DNA of 64,000 nucleotides from Bin5 sp963662575 (GCA_963662575.1 OY759723.1:310001-374000); one strand, 5' to 3'; counted from the stretch's first letter, positions 18,211 to 27,185 are shown. Numbers and translations: made by a program. The notes: generated by a model from the sequence alone, not told the origin.

Positions 18211-18438
18211 TAAATTCTCCTTTACAGTACCGCTTTCTCTTTCGTAACAGGTGCAACAGGGTCTTTTTCCGGACCGGTGTTGGCCGTGCAGGTATGTCTT
18301 CAGTATATTCGGCGTTCGTCACAGGCACATTTGCGGAGTGTAAGAAAAAGATAAGCGGGCAGGTGCTGACATGGCTCCCGCCCTGGAAAGGGACGTAACG
18401 GGTGTGGTCTGAGGGCAGAATTTCGGTTGTGGGCAGGG

Positions 18439-20688
18439 CTACTGGTGCGCAGGAGGGGCGCTGATTGGTGGGTGGCGCAGGGCGGCCGGCTGGGCCGGGT
18501 CGCGCAGTTGTGGGAGTGCGGTAAGGCCAAGCAGCGCGCCGCTCAGGAAGAAAAAGAGGGCTCCCATCGCCAGAATGGTGTAGAGCGGTCGGCTGGCACG
18601 CAGGAGGGGATGCCGCCACAGGAGCGGGACAAGCGAAAGGGCGATCAGCAGCGCGCCGACCAATGTTTGCGCAGGCAGCCTGGGGATCGGGTTGCGCCAG
18701 GGGGAGCGGGCGATGTCCTGCTTAGTCTCCGCTGAGGGAACAGGGACTGTAATTTCTGCCAGGACGTCGTTCATGCCCCGCCGGCGCACGTATACCGACA
18801 GGTTCCAATTGCCATCCAGGTTGAGGAAGGCACCCTGCGCGGCGAAGGCATCCTCGCCGAGGTCGACCAGGTCGAGGCGCGCTTGTCCCATTTGGCCAGA
18901 TTCGTGGGTGAAGAAGATACGCACCAGCTGGACTTCACCGATATCGGAGGAATCGGGACGGGAGAGATGTACCCAATAGCGGTTGTGGCCGACCTGATTG
19001 GGGGTGACTTGCAGGTGGATAGCCAGGTCGCTGTCGTAGGCCATTGTGTTGAAGGGTAGCGAAGGCGCAGCGGCCAATGTTGGCAGCGAAAGGTTTGGTG
19101 TAGGTGTCTGTACCAGCACGGTTACCGACACCAGCAGGACAGCGGCCATGCCTGCCTCCAAAGTCACGCGGCGCGAGAAGCTGCGCAGCGCAGGTTGGTG
19201 CTTGACGGTCTCTTCCGCCATCTGGACGGAGCGATTGTTGAGGAAGGCCAGCGCGAGGATGGCGGCAACAATCGTCAGTTTTATGAGAAGAACCTGACCA
19301 TAGGTGGTACTGAAGAGGCTGCCGACATTGGGTAGTTGCACGAAGCTGCTGAAAAGGCCGGTCAGCGCCAGCACGAACACCGCGACCTGCGCACAGAGCG
19401 AGAAGCGTCGCAGCAGGTGGACAAGGCCTTCCTGATCGGGCTCTAACCGCAGCCGATGTAACTTTAGCAGTAGCAGCGCCAGGAAGATCAGACCCCCTGC
19501 CCAGACCGCGGCCGCGACGAGGTGTACGAAATCGGCAGCGACGGCCCAGCCGCTACCCAGGGCGGCGGCGGCGTGACCGCTTGCGGCAAAGGTAAAGAGA
19601 GCGGCTGTCGTCAGCAGGACCGTCCAGGTCTGCTGCGAGAAGATCCTAGCCCATGTCTGCTCTGCACGGAACCGGAGGCCGGACCATAGGCTGCCCACAA
19701 CCATGACCGCCACGACCAAAACCCACCTATTCTGGTTGTAGAACAGCGAGCCGCCCAGACCGATGGCGCACAGCCCCAAGTAGAGCCGCAAGAGATTCGG
19801 AGCTGCCCGCCGCAGCCGACCTGGCGGGAAGGCAGAGCTTGACTCGCCATTGGTGGAAAAGGGAAGGAAGTTGGTAGCCAAATCATTGCGGGTGATAAGA
19901 AGGAGGAGTGCCGCCAGCAAGGCTTGGCGCATCAAGGCCAGGTTACCGGGGCGGGTTGCGAGCAACAGCGCGGGAAACTCGTCGATCCCCCCCAGGCGCA
20001 GCGCCTGAACGAAGAGCTGCAGCCAGCCGGCAGCGGTCAGACCGATTGCACCGGCCAGAGCGATCGAATGGGAGAGCCGGACTACTAGCACGCTGAACTC
20101 GTCGTCCCTATGCGCGACTGCCCTGGCCAGCAGCATGCGGATGGACAGCGGGCCGACAAGCAGCGCGGCGCAAAGCAGAGAGAGCCAGCGGAGTATGGAA
20201 ACGGCCAGGGGCGGAAGGCCGTCCTGGCTGCGGACGGTGACCTCAACGGCGCTGCCTGCGGGACGAGTGCCGTCGGGATTGAGGATGGTTAGTGGGAACG
20301 AACCGACCCACTCATGGCCGTCCACGCTGGAGAGAGTTTGCCAGACTACGGTGTAGATGCCCGGCTCGATACTCTCTAGCGGCAGGGTTAGGTGGGTGGG
20401 GTCGGCGGGGTCGATGCGCGGCGCGCCCGTGGGCAGTTCAGTTCCGCCGACGGTGAGGATACGAACGCCGGTAAAGGTCTCTTCCAGCGGTTCGCTGAAC
20501 CAGAACTCAAGGGCTTCGGGCGGTTGTGTGAGTTCCGCGTTGGGCTGGGGGTCGGCGCGTAGGAGCAGCGCGTGGGCCCAGGCAGTCAGCGGCGAAAGCA
20601 GCGGGAAGCACAGGAACGCCAGAACTATCGCAAGCCATTGCGTTTTGCGAATTCCGTATTGAGTAAACCTGTCGCGACGAAAGTGCAT
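18439..20688 (-). CDS. CopC-CopD fusion, copper resistance-type membrane protein
   Basis: This ~749-residue protein has a signal anchor (WLAIVLAFLCFPLLSPLTAWA), then a CopC domain starting at HALLLRADPQPNAELTQPPEALEFWFSEPLEE. The first His after cleavage is the usual CopC copper ligand. After about residue 170 a CopD-type multi-helix membrane region follows, with an interrupting soluble segment and a last C-terminal helix. CopC/CopD (YcnJ-like) proteins take up or handle copper at the cell surface. The frame can be opened at a TTG 75 bp upstream, overlapping the preceding gene. The ATG at 20688 leaves 10 bp after that gene and puts the signal peptide in a normal place. It is the last gene of a three-gene unit. 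Confidence 0.83.
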   Translation of the reverse strand: MHFRRDRFTQYGIRKTQWLAIVLAFLCFPLLSPLTAWAHALLLRADPQPNAELTQPPEALEFWFSEPLEETFTGVRILTVGGTELPTGAPRIDPADPTHLTLPLESIEPGIYTVVWQTLSSVDGHEWVGSFPLTILNPDGTRPAGSAVEVTVRSQDGLPPLAVSILRWLSLLCAALLVGPLSIRMLLARAVAHRDDEFSVLVVRLSHSIALAGAIGLTAAGWLQLFVQALRLGGIDEFPALLLATRPGNLALMRQALLAALLLLITRNDLATNFLPFSTNGESSSAFPPGRLRRAAPNLLRLYLGLCAIGLGGSLFYNQNRWVLVVAVMVVGSLWSGLRFRAEQTWARIFSQQTWTVLLTTAALFTFAASGHAAAALGSGWAVAADFVHLVAAAVWAGGLIFLALLLLKLHRLRLEPDQEGLVHLLRRFSLCAQVAVFVLALTGLFSSFVQLPNVGSLFSTTYGQVLLIKLTIVAAILALAFLNNRSVQMAEETVKHQPALRSFSRRVTLEAGMAAVLLVSVTVLVQTPTPNLSLPTLAAAPSLPFNTMAYDSDLAIHLQVTPNQVGHNRYWVHLSRPDSSDIGEVQLVRIFFTHESGQMGQARLDLVDLGEDAFAAQGAFLNLDGNWNLSVYVRRRGMNDVLAEITVPVPSAETKQDIARSPWRNPIPRLPAQTLVGALLIALSLVPLLWRHPLLRASRPLYTILAMGALFFFLSGALLGLTALPQLRDPAQPAALRHPPISAPPAHQ

Positions 20689-20698
20689 CCCGTTCAGG

Positions 20699-21400
20699 CT
20701 AATGTTTCTGCCCGCGCCTTGCGAGCAGTGACAGTTTTCGACGATATCTGTGCCCCCGTCCAAATAGAAGCCCGCCGAGGAGCAACAAGAGCGGTACTGA
20801 ACTGCCTAAGCATGGCAACCCCGGACCCTGGTCAGCCTGGTCGGGTGTGGGGGGTGTCGATTGGGGCCCTGTGCTTTCCGCCTGGGCTGTATTGGTCGGC
20901 GAAGGTTGCGTGTTCACCGCTGCAGCTGTTGGCGCGGCAGTTGGTGCGGCCTCCGCGGTAGCGGTTGGCTGAACGGCCTCTGCCGTAGGCTCGTCGGCCT
21001 GGATCGTGAACTGAAATTCGCCATCGGCTTCATCGCCATCGTCAGCGGACAGTGAGCGCCAACGGACAGTGTAGATGCCATTGGCAAGGTCCGGCGGCAG
21101 CGAGACGGTCATCAGCTTGCGGTCGTCATCGTCGATGGCGAAGTCGTCCAGGTCGACTCTCTGTTCATCGGGGCCGTATACCTCGAGGCTGTTTTGCCCT
21201 TCGCGGCGAAACAGTTCCTGGGTGAACCAGACCTGAACCTGCTGTGGGGCCTGGAGAACGACTGCGTCGGCGGCCGGCACGGAACGATCGTAGTCGGCGT
21301 GCGGCAGGACTGCAGCGGATAGTGGATTGTGGATAGTAGCGAGAAACAGGACTAAACACAGCAGTTTGATGATACGTCGGCGGAGTTGCGTGAAGTTCAC
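20699..21400 (-). CDS. CopC-domain exported protein with C-terminal membrane anchor
   Basis: This 233-residue protein has an N-terminal signal peptide (IIKLLCLVLFLATIHNPLSA) and a CopC-type beta sandwich at about 30-130 (LPHADYDRSVPAADAVV, QVWFTQELF, NGIYTVRWRSLSADDGDEADGEFQFTI). A long Pro/Thr/Ala-rich linker (about 135-195) leads to a terminal hydrophobic helix (SVPLLLLLGGLLFG) and a basic tail. The domain order suggests a surface-tethered metal-binding protein. Metal ligands are less clear than in the neighbouring CopC-CopD protein. It sits between the His-rich protein (3 bp upstream) and the fusion protein (10 bp downstream). A heptamer repeat lies inside its signal-peptide codons. Confidence 0.78.
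   Translation of the reverse strand: MNFTQLRRRIIKLLCLVLFLATIHNPLSAAVLPHADYDRSVPAADAVVLQAPQQVQVWFTQELFRREGQNSLEVYGPDEQRVDLDDFAIDDDDRKLMTVSLPPDLANGIYTVRWRSLSADDGDEADGEFQFTIQADEPTAEAVQPTATAEAAPTAAPTAAAVNTQPSPTNTAQAESTGPQSTPPTPDQADQGPGLPCLGSSVPLLLLLGGLLFGRGHRYRRKLSLLARRGQKH
21318..21338. repeat. Heptamer repeat within the CopC-protein signal-peptide codons
   Basis: Three consecutive 7-base units (GATAGTG, GATTGTG, GATAGTA) lie inside the minus-strand gene and encode part of ATIHNPLS of its signal peptide. The same unit type occurs at 54892. Confidence 0.7.
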
Positions 21401-21403
21401 CGG

Positions 21404-22105
21404 CTATTCTCCGTGGCTGTGGTCATGTCCGTCGTCATGCGTGTCGTTGGAATCGTCGTCGTTGTCGTCGCCGTGGCTTTCGCTGTCGTCGTCACTGTGG
21501 CCTTCTTCGGACTGGTCTGTCTGTTCGGAATCCTGCTCTTCAGGCATCTGTGTACTCTTGAACCAGTCAGAGACGCTGCCGGAGAAGTGATGCTGCGCTT
21601 CGTGGGCGGCAGAGGCGAGGGGCAAGGCGCTTTCCGGGTCGTCATCGGCCAATGCTGACGCGAATAGCGTGAGGGATTCGATAAACGCTACTCCTTCCTC
21701 CGTCAAGTCCTGCGGCCAGTCGACCGCGGAGAGCAGGGTCACGAGACGCTTGATTTGCCCGGAGTCACCGGGCCTGATGCCGTCCCCATCCTTAAGACGA
21801 CTGTGCAGGGCGTGGATATCGACCTGGTCCATCAGATAGACGGCGGCGATGGCGTCGAAGACGGGATAGGCGGGTTCCTGAGCGGCAGCTTCTTCCTGTT
21901 GCAGTTCCAGTTCGGCAATACGGTTCTCAAGTTCGGCGACGCGCTCGGTCAGGGATCCGAGAGTGGTGACTTCATCCTCGTGATCGGCGGTGTCTCCTTC
22001 GCTGGCATAGGAAGGAGTAATCGCGGATGCGGCAAAGTAGAAAGCTAAGGCAACTGCAGCACAAAGCAGCAGGACAGGTAGGCGGCTGGACTTTGGTATT
22101 TGCAT
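21404..22105 (-). CDS. Exported coiled-coil protein with a His/Asp-rich metal-binding-like tail
   Basis: I do not recognise a family. The ~233-residue product starts with a signal peptide (SSRLPVLLLCAAVALAFYFAASA), followed by a short coiled coil (LTERVAELENRIAELELQQEEAAAQ). A helical middle region follows, and the last ~45 residues are almost entirely Asp, Glu, Ser and His, ending in HDDGHDHSHGE. Such tails bind Ni, Zn or Cu loosely. The frame is open 177 bp upstream, but the ATG at 22105 directly precedes the signal peptide and has AGGGAA upstream. It is the first gene of the CopC/CopD unit, suggesting a periplasmic or cell-surface metal chaperone or sensor. That role is inference. Confidence 0.65.
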   Translation of the reverse strand: MQIPKSSRLPVLLLCAAVALAFYFAASAITPSYASEGDTADHEDEVTTLGSLTERVAELENRIAELELQQEEAAAQEPAYPVFDAIAAVYLMDQVDIHALHSRLKDGDGIRPGDSGQIKRLVTLLSAVDWPQDLTEEGVAFIESLTLFASALADDDPESALPLASAAHEAQHHFSGSVSDWFKSTQMPEEQDSEQTDQSEEGHSDDDSESHGDDNDDDSNDTHDDGHDHSHGE

Positions 22106-22178
22106 GGGTAATTCCCTGTGAACAAAGAGCTGTAATCTTCTGACAGCCGGGGGCGTTGATGCGCTGCAATTTCTCACC

Positions 22179-22184
22179 ATTATA
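22179..22184 (-). promoter_or_regulatory. Candidate -10 element for the metal operon
   Basis: A perfect TATAAT on the minus strand lies about 70 bp upstream of the start at 22105, directly after a small CCAC-CAA-GTGG palindrome that could be an operator. No good -35 hexamer is seen at 16-18 bp, so an activator may be needed. Confidence 0.4.
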
Positions 22185-22410
22185 CCACTTGGTGGGCGTT
22201 GGAAACTCCTGAAATCCGGTAGATACTCAGACATACCCGTTCTACGATTTCCATAGAGGGCATCTACTTCAATAGAGGGCATCTACGCAATCCAGGTGTT
22301 ACGAACTGTGTTTATGTCTTCTTGAAATGGTCTGGAGGGAAGACGGTTTTTCTAAGTCAGCACGGATTCCTGCCACTGATGCCATCGGCAGTGCGGCGTT
22401 GGCGGGGCGC

Positions 22411-22476
22411 GGTTTTGGAGGGGGGCGTTGCGGGGGGTGTCCCCCCGCACAAGGGAGGGCCGAAGGCATGACCGCC
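22411..22476. repeat. Double-hairpin intergenic repeat, copy 2
   Basis: Same element as at 10637 and 58048, from GGTTTTGGAGG to GACCGCC. Its first stem has changed sequence but is a perfect 9-bp hairpin here (TGCGGGGGG with loop TGT). The second hairpin is disrupted by GGCAT in place of GGCCC. Confidence 0.8.
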
Positions 22477-22619
22477 CAGATGCACGTTAAAGCCCGCAGG
22501 CATCCCACAGGAGGCGTGAGGATCGATTTGACCGCAACCCGGAATCCCGATGCCTTGGCTGTTGCCGGCGCGGGAAAATGTCGTCGCTTGCGATTGCTCG
22601 GAATCCAGAGAAGGGGGAA

Positions 22620-24476
22620 TTACCGGCAGAATTCCAGACCAAGGCTGTCCAGGTCGTTGTTCTCTATCTCCCGCAGGCTGGCAGGAATACATCCTGTCAG
22701 CTTGTTGCCTGCAAGATACAATGTAGACAGGTTGGCCAGATTGCCTAATTCTGGAGGAATCGAGCCTGTAAGTTCGTTGCCGGAAAGATCCAACTTTTCC
22801 AAATGTATGAGGTTGCCGGTTCGCGCAGGCAGGGCGCCAGCCAGCTTATTTCCTGAAAGATCGATGGCTGTAACTCGTCCGTCGTCGTCGGTGGTCACGC
22901 CAAACCATTGCGCGGGGGAGGTGTCTGGCCGCCGCCAGTTGGAATTGCGCTCCCATTCCGGCCCGCCGGTGGCAAAGTAGAAGGTGAATAGTGCCTCCCG
23001 ACAGGTTGGAATAAGAGCCTGGTCGAGATCATCGACCCATATGGCCAGCAGATCTGCGGACATGCAACCGGTGAAGTGGTTGCCCGAAACTTTCAGAATC
23101 TGCAGGCGTTCAAGCTCTTTCAGCCACCAGGGGAATATTCCGGTCAGTTCGTTGTGTGACAGAGTCAGCACTGTCAGATTGGTGAGATTGCTCAGCGCAG
23201 GCGGGATAGATCCGCTCAGGTCGTTCTCTGACAGCTCCAGCCATTCCAGATTGGAGAGTTTGCCCAGCTCGGCTGGAATCGACCCACTCAGAATGTTGTC
23301 CTGCAGTTCCAGGTTGGTCAGAGCAGTCAGGTTTCCCAGCTCCGGCGGGATCGATCCGACCAGGCTGTTGCCCTGCATGCGCAGTGTTTTCAGATTGGTG
23401 AGGCTGCCCAATTCGGCTGGAATCGCGCCATACAGAAAGTTTCTGGTGAGATTCAGCTCAATCACATTTCCGCCTTCGTCGGCGGTCACGCCGTGCCAGG
23501 TCCCGACCGGCGCATCGCTCAGCCAGTTGGTCTTCTGCGCCCAGTGGGGACCGCCGACAGCGCGATAGACAGCGACCAGTGCGTCTCTTTCCGAGATTGG
23601 GGTCGGGGTGGCAATGCCTTGCAGCGGCACGGCCGGAAGCACGGCTGTTGGCGCAGATGTCGCAGTCGGCGCGGCGTTTGAAATTGCGGCGGCGGGCGCA
23701 GTCGTGGCATTGGGCGTCGCGGTCGATATCAGCGGGATGCTTAGCGTGTTGGCGTCAACATGAGCGAACGCGGATCCAAGGACGGCCCCGTTCAATGCTG
23801 TGACTCGGTAGGTGTATTGTCCGTCCGGCTGGACGTTGCTGTCCACATAATTCGTCGCCGAACTGCCGGTGTCCTCCTCCAAGATCGAGAACTGGTCCAC
23901 AGGATCCACATTCTGGTTACGACGCTGGACCTGATAGCCACTGACACTGCTACTTTCCGCCGGCGCGGACCAGCTTAACGATACACTATTGTGCGTTACC
24001 TCTGCCCGCAGGTTCTGCGGTTGTCCCGGCCGCGCAGGTGGCGGCTCCGACGCGGCAGTGGAGGCGGACGCGACGACAACTTCTGCGGGGGCACTCCAAT
24101 CACCGGTGGCGTTCTGGTAGCGGGCGCGCACTCGCACCTGGTACCGCACTCCTTGATCCAGTTCGGTGGTCGTATAGGAGGGGGTCGTTGGAAAAGCATT
24201 GCCGGGTTCGTCGCGGCCCGACGGGAAATTTTCGTTTGCCCGCGCCCAACTGACGCGGTAATCGAGAGGCGTTTCCGCTGGTTCATCCCAGGAGATTTCA
24301 AGAACGCCGGGCTGGCTGCTTTGCACGCGCACTACGCTGATTGTCCGGCTGTTTTCTTGCACACTCACGGTGCCCAAGAGCGCAGAAAGTGAGGGCAGGG
24401 CAGCCAAGAGGGCTGCCAACAGCAGCCAGACGCCCAGAACGATAAGGGGTAATTTAACCTGTTTCTGTCGCAACAT
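22620..24476 (-). CDS. Membrane-anchored fibronectin type III / leucine-rich repeat surface protein
   Basis: The 618-residue product has an N-terminal membrane helix (LPLIVLGVWLLLAALLAALPSL) and two fibronectin type III domains at about 45-137 and 150-245. A Thr/Ala/Pro linker leads to two LRR modules of the plant-type 24-residue pattern (LTNLKTLRMQGNSLVGSIPPELGN). Each module is preceded by the same cap: SERDALVAVYRAVGGPHWAQKTNW near 300 and CREALFTFYFATGGPEWERNSNW near 500. The repeats form a solenoid for binding proteins or glycans outside the cell. The start has no clear Shine-Dalgarno sequence. No partner genes are adjacent. The protein ends in a short LRR cap (GCIPASLREIENNDLDSLGLEFC). 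Confidence 0.85.
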   Translation of the reverse strand: MLRQKQVKLPLIVLGVWLLLAALLAALPSLSALLGTVSVQENSRTISVVRVQSSQPGVLEISWDEPAETPLDYRVSWARANENFPSGRDEPGNAFPTTPSYTTTELDQGVRYQVRVRARYQNATGDWSAPAEVVVASASTAASEPPPARPGQPQNLRAEVTHNSVSLSWSAPAESSSVSGYQVQRRNQNVDPVDQFSILEEDTGSSATNYVDSNVQPDGQYTYRVTALNGAVLGSAFAHVDANTLSIPLISTATPNATTAPAAAISNAAPTATSAPTAVLPAVPLQGIATPTPISERDALVAVYRAVGGPHWAQKTNWLSDAPVGTWHGVTADEGGNVIELNLTRNFLYGAIPAELGSLTNLKTLRMQGNSLVGSIPPELGNLTALTNLELQDNILSGSIPAELGKLSNLEWLELSENDLSGSIPPALSNLTNLTVLTLSHNELTGIFPWWLKELERLQILKVSGNHFTGCMSADLLAIWVDDLDQALIPTCREALFTFYFATGGPEWERNSNWRRPDTSPAQWFGVTTDDDGRVTAIDLSGNKLAGALPARTGNLIHLEKLDLSGNELTGSIPPELGNLANLSTLYLAGNKLTGCIPASLREIENNDLDSLGLEFCR

Positions 24477-24860
24477 AGGTACTGAGCGCCTAATTGGAGA
24501 GTAACGGCAGCAGGCAGGTATGTAGAATAGGTTGGTACTGCTAAGACCTGGTTATAGGCGATGGATGCGACGGACAGCCGGTTTTCATTTCCGGCATGCA
24601 GTTCCGCCTTCTCGACTGAGCGAAAGAGTACGCCATCTGGACTGGCGTCTGTTCGACTGAGCGACTTTGCCGTTGACTTTGAGTTGCATCCGACTGCGGA
24701 TGCTTTCCCCCATTTTCTGCCTTGGCAGAGTGTCCACACCTTCTACAGTGCGTAACGGGACAGTCACCTAAGCTTGCCACATGATAAACAATCTGTGAAC
24801 ACAGCTGCGAGGGACGCCATAGTCTTCCTCAATTACAGCGGGAAAGGGGTGGGAGAAATC
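24477..24860. other. Intergenic region upstream of the LRR gene
   Basis: These ~385 bp lie between the LRR gene and the terminator of the tRNA gene, both on the minus strand. No gene, RNA fold or clear promoter hexamers are seen. Confidence 0.4.
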
Positions 24861-24912
24861 AAAAGAGGGAGAAAACATCACGTATGGACCTTGAGTGATG
24901 CCGTCTCCCTCT
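24861..24912 (-). terminator. Intrinsic terminator of tRNA-Pro
   Basis: AGAGGGAGA (24864-24872) pairs with TCTCCCTCT (24904-24912), with an inner CATCAC/GTGATG stem. On the minus strand the hairpin is followed by a TTTTG run, directly after the tRNA 3' end. Confidence 0.8.
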
Positions 24913-24918
24913 GCATTC

Positions 24919-24995
<77 letters not shown>

Positions 24996-25082
24996 ACACA
25001 GGCAGGAGTATACCATGCAGCGACAGGGCTGCCAAATCGAACTGGGCGATGCCCTATCAGGTTTATGACGGCAAATGGCCGG

Positions 25083-26096
25083 TCATCCGCCCAGGCGGGA
25101 GCCGACGAAATCGGGGGCGCCGTTGCGAAAAGTGGCGGCTGTCATGCGCCTTTTGCCGGCGGGCTGGACCGCCTGCAGCGCAAGCAAGCCGTCGCCGGTT
25201 CCCACTGCGACATGACCTTCGACCTCGACCACATGGCCGGGGCCGGCGCGGCCAGGGATGACGCGACCCTGCCACAGCTTGAAGTTCTGCCCTTTCCAAG
25301 TGGTAAAGGCAGCCGGCCAGGGGGCATAGGCGCGAATCATGCGTTCAATGCGCGCGGCTGGCGTTGTCCAATCGATCTGGCCGTCCTGCTTCTTCACCAG
25401 AGGGCATTTGGACGAGTTGCCGGGCAGTTCGGATTGAGGGACCGGGGAGACAGTTCCATCCAGCCAGCCGGGGATCGTCTCGGCAAGCAGTTCTGCGCCG
25501 AGGGCCGCCAAGCGCTCGCTGAGGGAGGCGGTGGTATCGTCCGCCAGGACAGGGAGCCTGGCCTGGGTGAGCACGGGACCGGTATCCATGCCGGCGTCCA
25601 TCAGCATAATTGTTACGCCTGTCTCTGTAAGGCCATCCAGAAGGGCGGCAGTGATGGGTGACGCGCCCCGATAGGCGGGCAGGAGGCTGGCATGCACATT
25701 CAGACAGCCGAACGTTGGGACTTCCAGCAGGCGCGGCGGGAGAATCTGTCCGAACGCGGCGACAACGATCAGATCCGGGGCCAGCATACGCAGCCATTCG
25801 AATGGGTCCGGCTGTCCCTCTGTGGGCGGCGCCTCATTTTGCCGCAGGCGTTGCGGTTGCAACACCGGCAGCCGCTGTTCCAGGGCGAACGATTTGACGG
25901 GGCCGGCGACCAGCTTTTTGCCGCGGCCGGCCCGTCGATCCGGCTGGGTAACAACGCCCACAACCTGCCAACCTGCCTGCGCAGCCGACCCGTGCAAGGC
26001 GGTCAGAGAGGGCACGGCAAAGTCGGGCGTACCCATGAAGACGATGCGGATCGTTTCTGTGAACTGTGTATGGGGAATTGCTGAAGGAGCGACCAT
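25083..26096 (-). CDS. fmt: Methionyl-tRNA formyltransferase
   Basis: Fmt transfers a formyl group from 10-formyltetrahydrofolate to initiator Met-tRNA. The 337-residue product has the N-terminal strand IRIVFMGTPDFAVPSL, the folate-binding and catalytic stretch LNVHASLLPAYRGASPITAALLDG with Asn, His and Ser, and GVTIMLMDAGMDTGPVL with the catalytic Asp. The C-terminal OB-like domain is at about 225-320. The usual partner def (peptide deformylase) is not adjacent. There is no Shine-Dalgarno sequence before the ATG. A TACAAT hexamer ends 7 bases before it, so the mRNA may be leaderless. Confidence 0.95.
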   Translation of the reverse strand: MVAPSAIPHTQFTETIRIVFMGTPDFAVPSLTALHGSAAQAGWQVVGVVTQPDRRAGRGKKLVAGPVKSFALEQRLPVLQPQRLRQNEAPPTEGQPDPFEWLRMLAPDLIVVAAFGQILPPRLLEVPTFGCLNVHASLLPAYRGASPITAALLDGLTETGVTIMLMDAGMDTGPVLTQARLPVLADDTTASLSERLAALGAELLAETIPGWLDGTVSPVPQSELPGNSSKCPLVKKQDGQIDWTTPAARIERMIRAYAPWPAAFTTWKGQNFKLWQGRVIPGRAGPGHVVEVEGHVAVGTGDGLLALQAVQPAGKRRMTAATFRNGAPDFVGSRLGG

Positions 26097-26103
26097 AGTT
26101 GTT

Positions 26104-26109
26104 ATTGTA
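26104..26109 (-). promoter_or_regulatory. Candidate -10 element for leaderless transcription of fmt
   Basis: TACAAT on the minus strand ends exactly 7 bases before the fmt ATG, which would place transcription start at or next to the A of the start codon. No ribosome-binding site is present in the interval. A -35 is not clear. Confidence 0.35.
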
Positions 26110-26363
26110 GCACATTGGCCAGAGTGGTTTAGAAACTTTCGGCGGGAACCTGCGTAGAGTAGTTATGACGGCATACAGACAGAGCAAAGATTTCTTGGCA
26201 ATAATGACTTCGGTTGCTTCGAAAACGCAAGAAATCGTCGAATCCCTCGATGTCTGGATGTCTTGAACAGGGAAGTTGAATCAGTGGGCCCGACGGGTGA
26301 GGCAGCAGGATTGCAGTGGCATTTGCGGTCGCATGTAGAAGATGGAGAAGAGCCGTGGAGAAC

Positions 26364-27026
26364 ATGAAAGACGAACAGCAGTACGAGGAGAGTTCTTCGC
26401 AAACGGGATCTGAGGAAATCGAGGCGTCGAACGCCGAGACCTCTGACCCGGCGCCCGTCACGGGTGCGGCTGGCAACTGGGAAGAGACGGAAGTGCCGGT
26501 CGAAGACGGGACAGACGATGCCGGCTATGGTGAGCCCCCTGAACCAACACCTGCCGAGCAGTTCGCCGATTCAGCCCGCACACAGGCGGGTGCGGCAGCC
26601 ACTGCCCTGCGCCGGGGCGAATTCATGCACAGTGCAGCGGTTGATATTTCGGCCGATGGCGATGACCGTTTGATCGCGTTACTGTGCTATGTGACGCAGG
26701 TGCTGATTCCGGTGATCATGCCGATCCTGGTGCTTTTGAGCGCAAGCGGCAAGAAGCGCCCGTTCCAGCGGTTCCATGCCATCCAGAGTTTGGCGCTGTC
26801 GATGACCTTTATTCTGTTCGTGTTGCTAATGAGCGTGGCGTCTACAATCCTGGCTTTCGTGCCAATCATCGGCTGGTTGGTCGTGGCGGTCGTATTTTGT
26901 CTTGGCCCGTTGCTGGCGTTGATGGGCTTCCTGGCGCTGGCCTATTATGGGTATCAGGCCTATCAGGGCAAGCGATTCGCGATCCCCGGCTTAACGAGCT
27001 TCCTGCAGGACCAGGACTGGATTTAG
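26364..27026 (+). CDS. DUF4870/Tic20-like membrane protein with acidic N-terminus
   Basis: The ~220-residue protein has an acidic, disordered N-terminal third (Glu, Ser, Thr, Pro-rich, about 1-90). A membrane domain of the DUF4870 type follows: RLIALLCYVTQVLIPVIMPILVLL, KRPFQRFHAIQSLALSMTFILFVLL, then two more hydrophobic helices and GYQAYQGKRFAIPGLTSF. The F-H-x-x-Q-S motif after the first helix is typical of the family. Function is unknown. The ATG at 26364 has GGAG close upstream; a GTG nine bases earlier is an alternative start. A hairpin terminator follows, so it appears to be a single-gene unit. Confidence 0.75.
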   Translation: MKDEQQYEESSSQTGSEEIEASNAETSDPAPVTGAAGNWEETEVPVEDGTDDAGYGEPPEPTPAEQFADSARTQAGAAATALRRGEFMHSAAVDISADGDDRLIALLCYVTQVLIPVIMPILVLLSASGKKRPFQRFHAIQSLALSMTFILFVLLMSVASTILAFVPIIGWLVVAVVFCLGPLLALMGFLALAYYGYQAYQGKRFAIPGLTSFLQDQDWI

Positions 27027-27098
27027 TCGCAAGGAGAGATGGCAGAGAAGAGGAGAACGCTCTTTTTCCCCTTTTCTCAGACTACCTTTCACACATAT

Positions 27099-27133
27099 AG
27101 GCCGGACAAGCAGTGATGCTTGCCCGGCCTTTT
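27099..27133 (+). terminator. Intrinsic terminator after the DUF4870-like gene
   Basis: AGGCCGG-A-CAAGCA pairs with TGCTTG-C-CCGGCCT around loop GTGA (27113-27116), with one mismatch, followed by TTTTG. It lies 72 bp after the stop codon. Confidence 0.85.
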
Positions 27134-27185
27134 GCGTGCTTAGGTGGTGTTATCAGCTTTTCGTCGGCTGAATGTCAGCGGGCTG

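Noticed and set aside
20689..20763. The TTG start for the CopC-CopD fusion
   Set aside because: It would overlap the upstream CopC gene by 65 bp and put an unlikely polar stretch before the signal anchor.
22411..22476. Hairpin repeats read as CRISPR repeats
   Set aside because: The three copies are 12-36 kb apart with no spacers and no cas genes.
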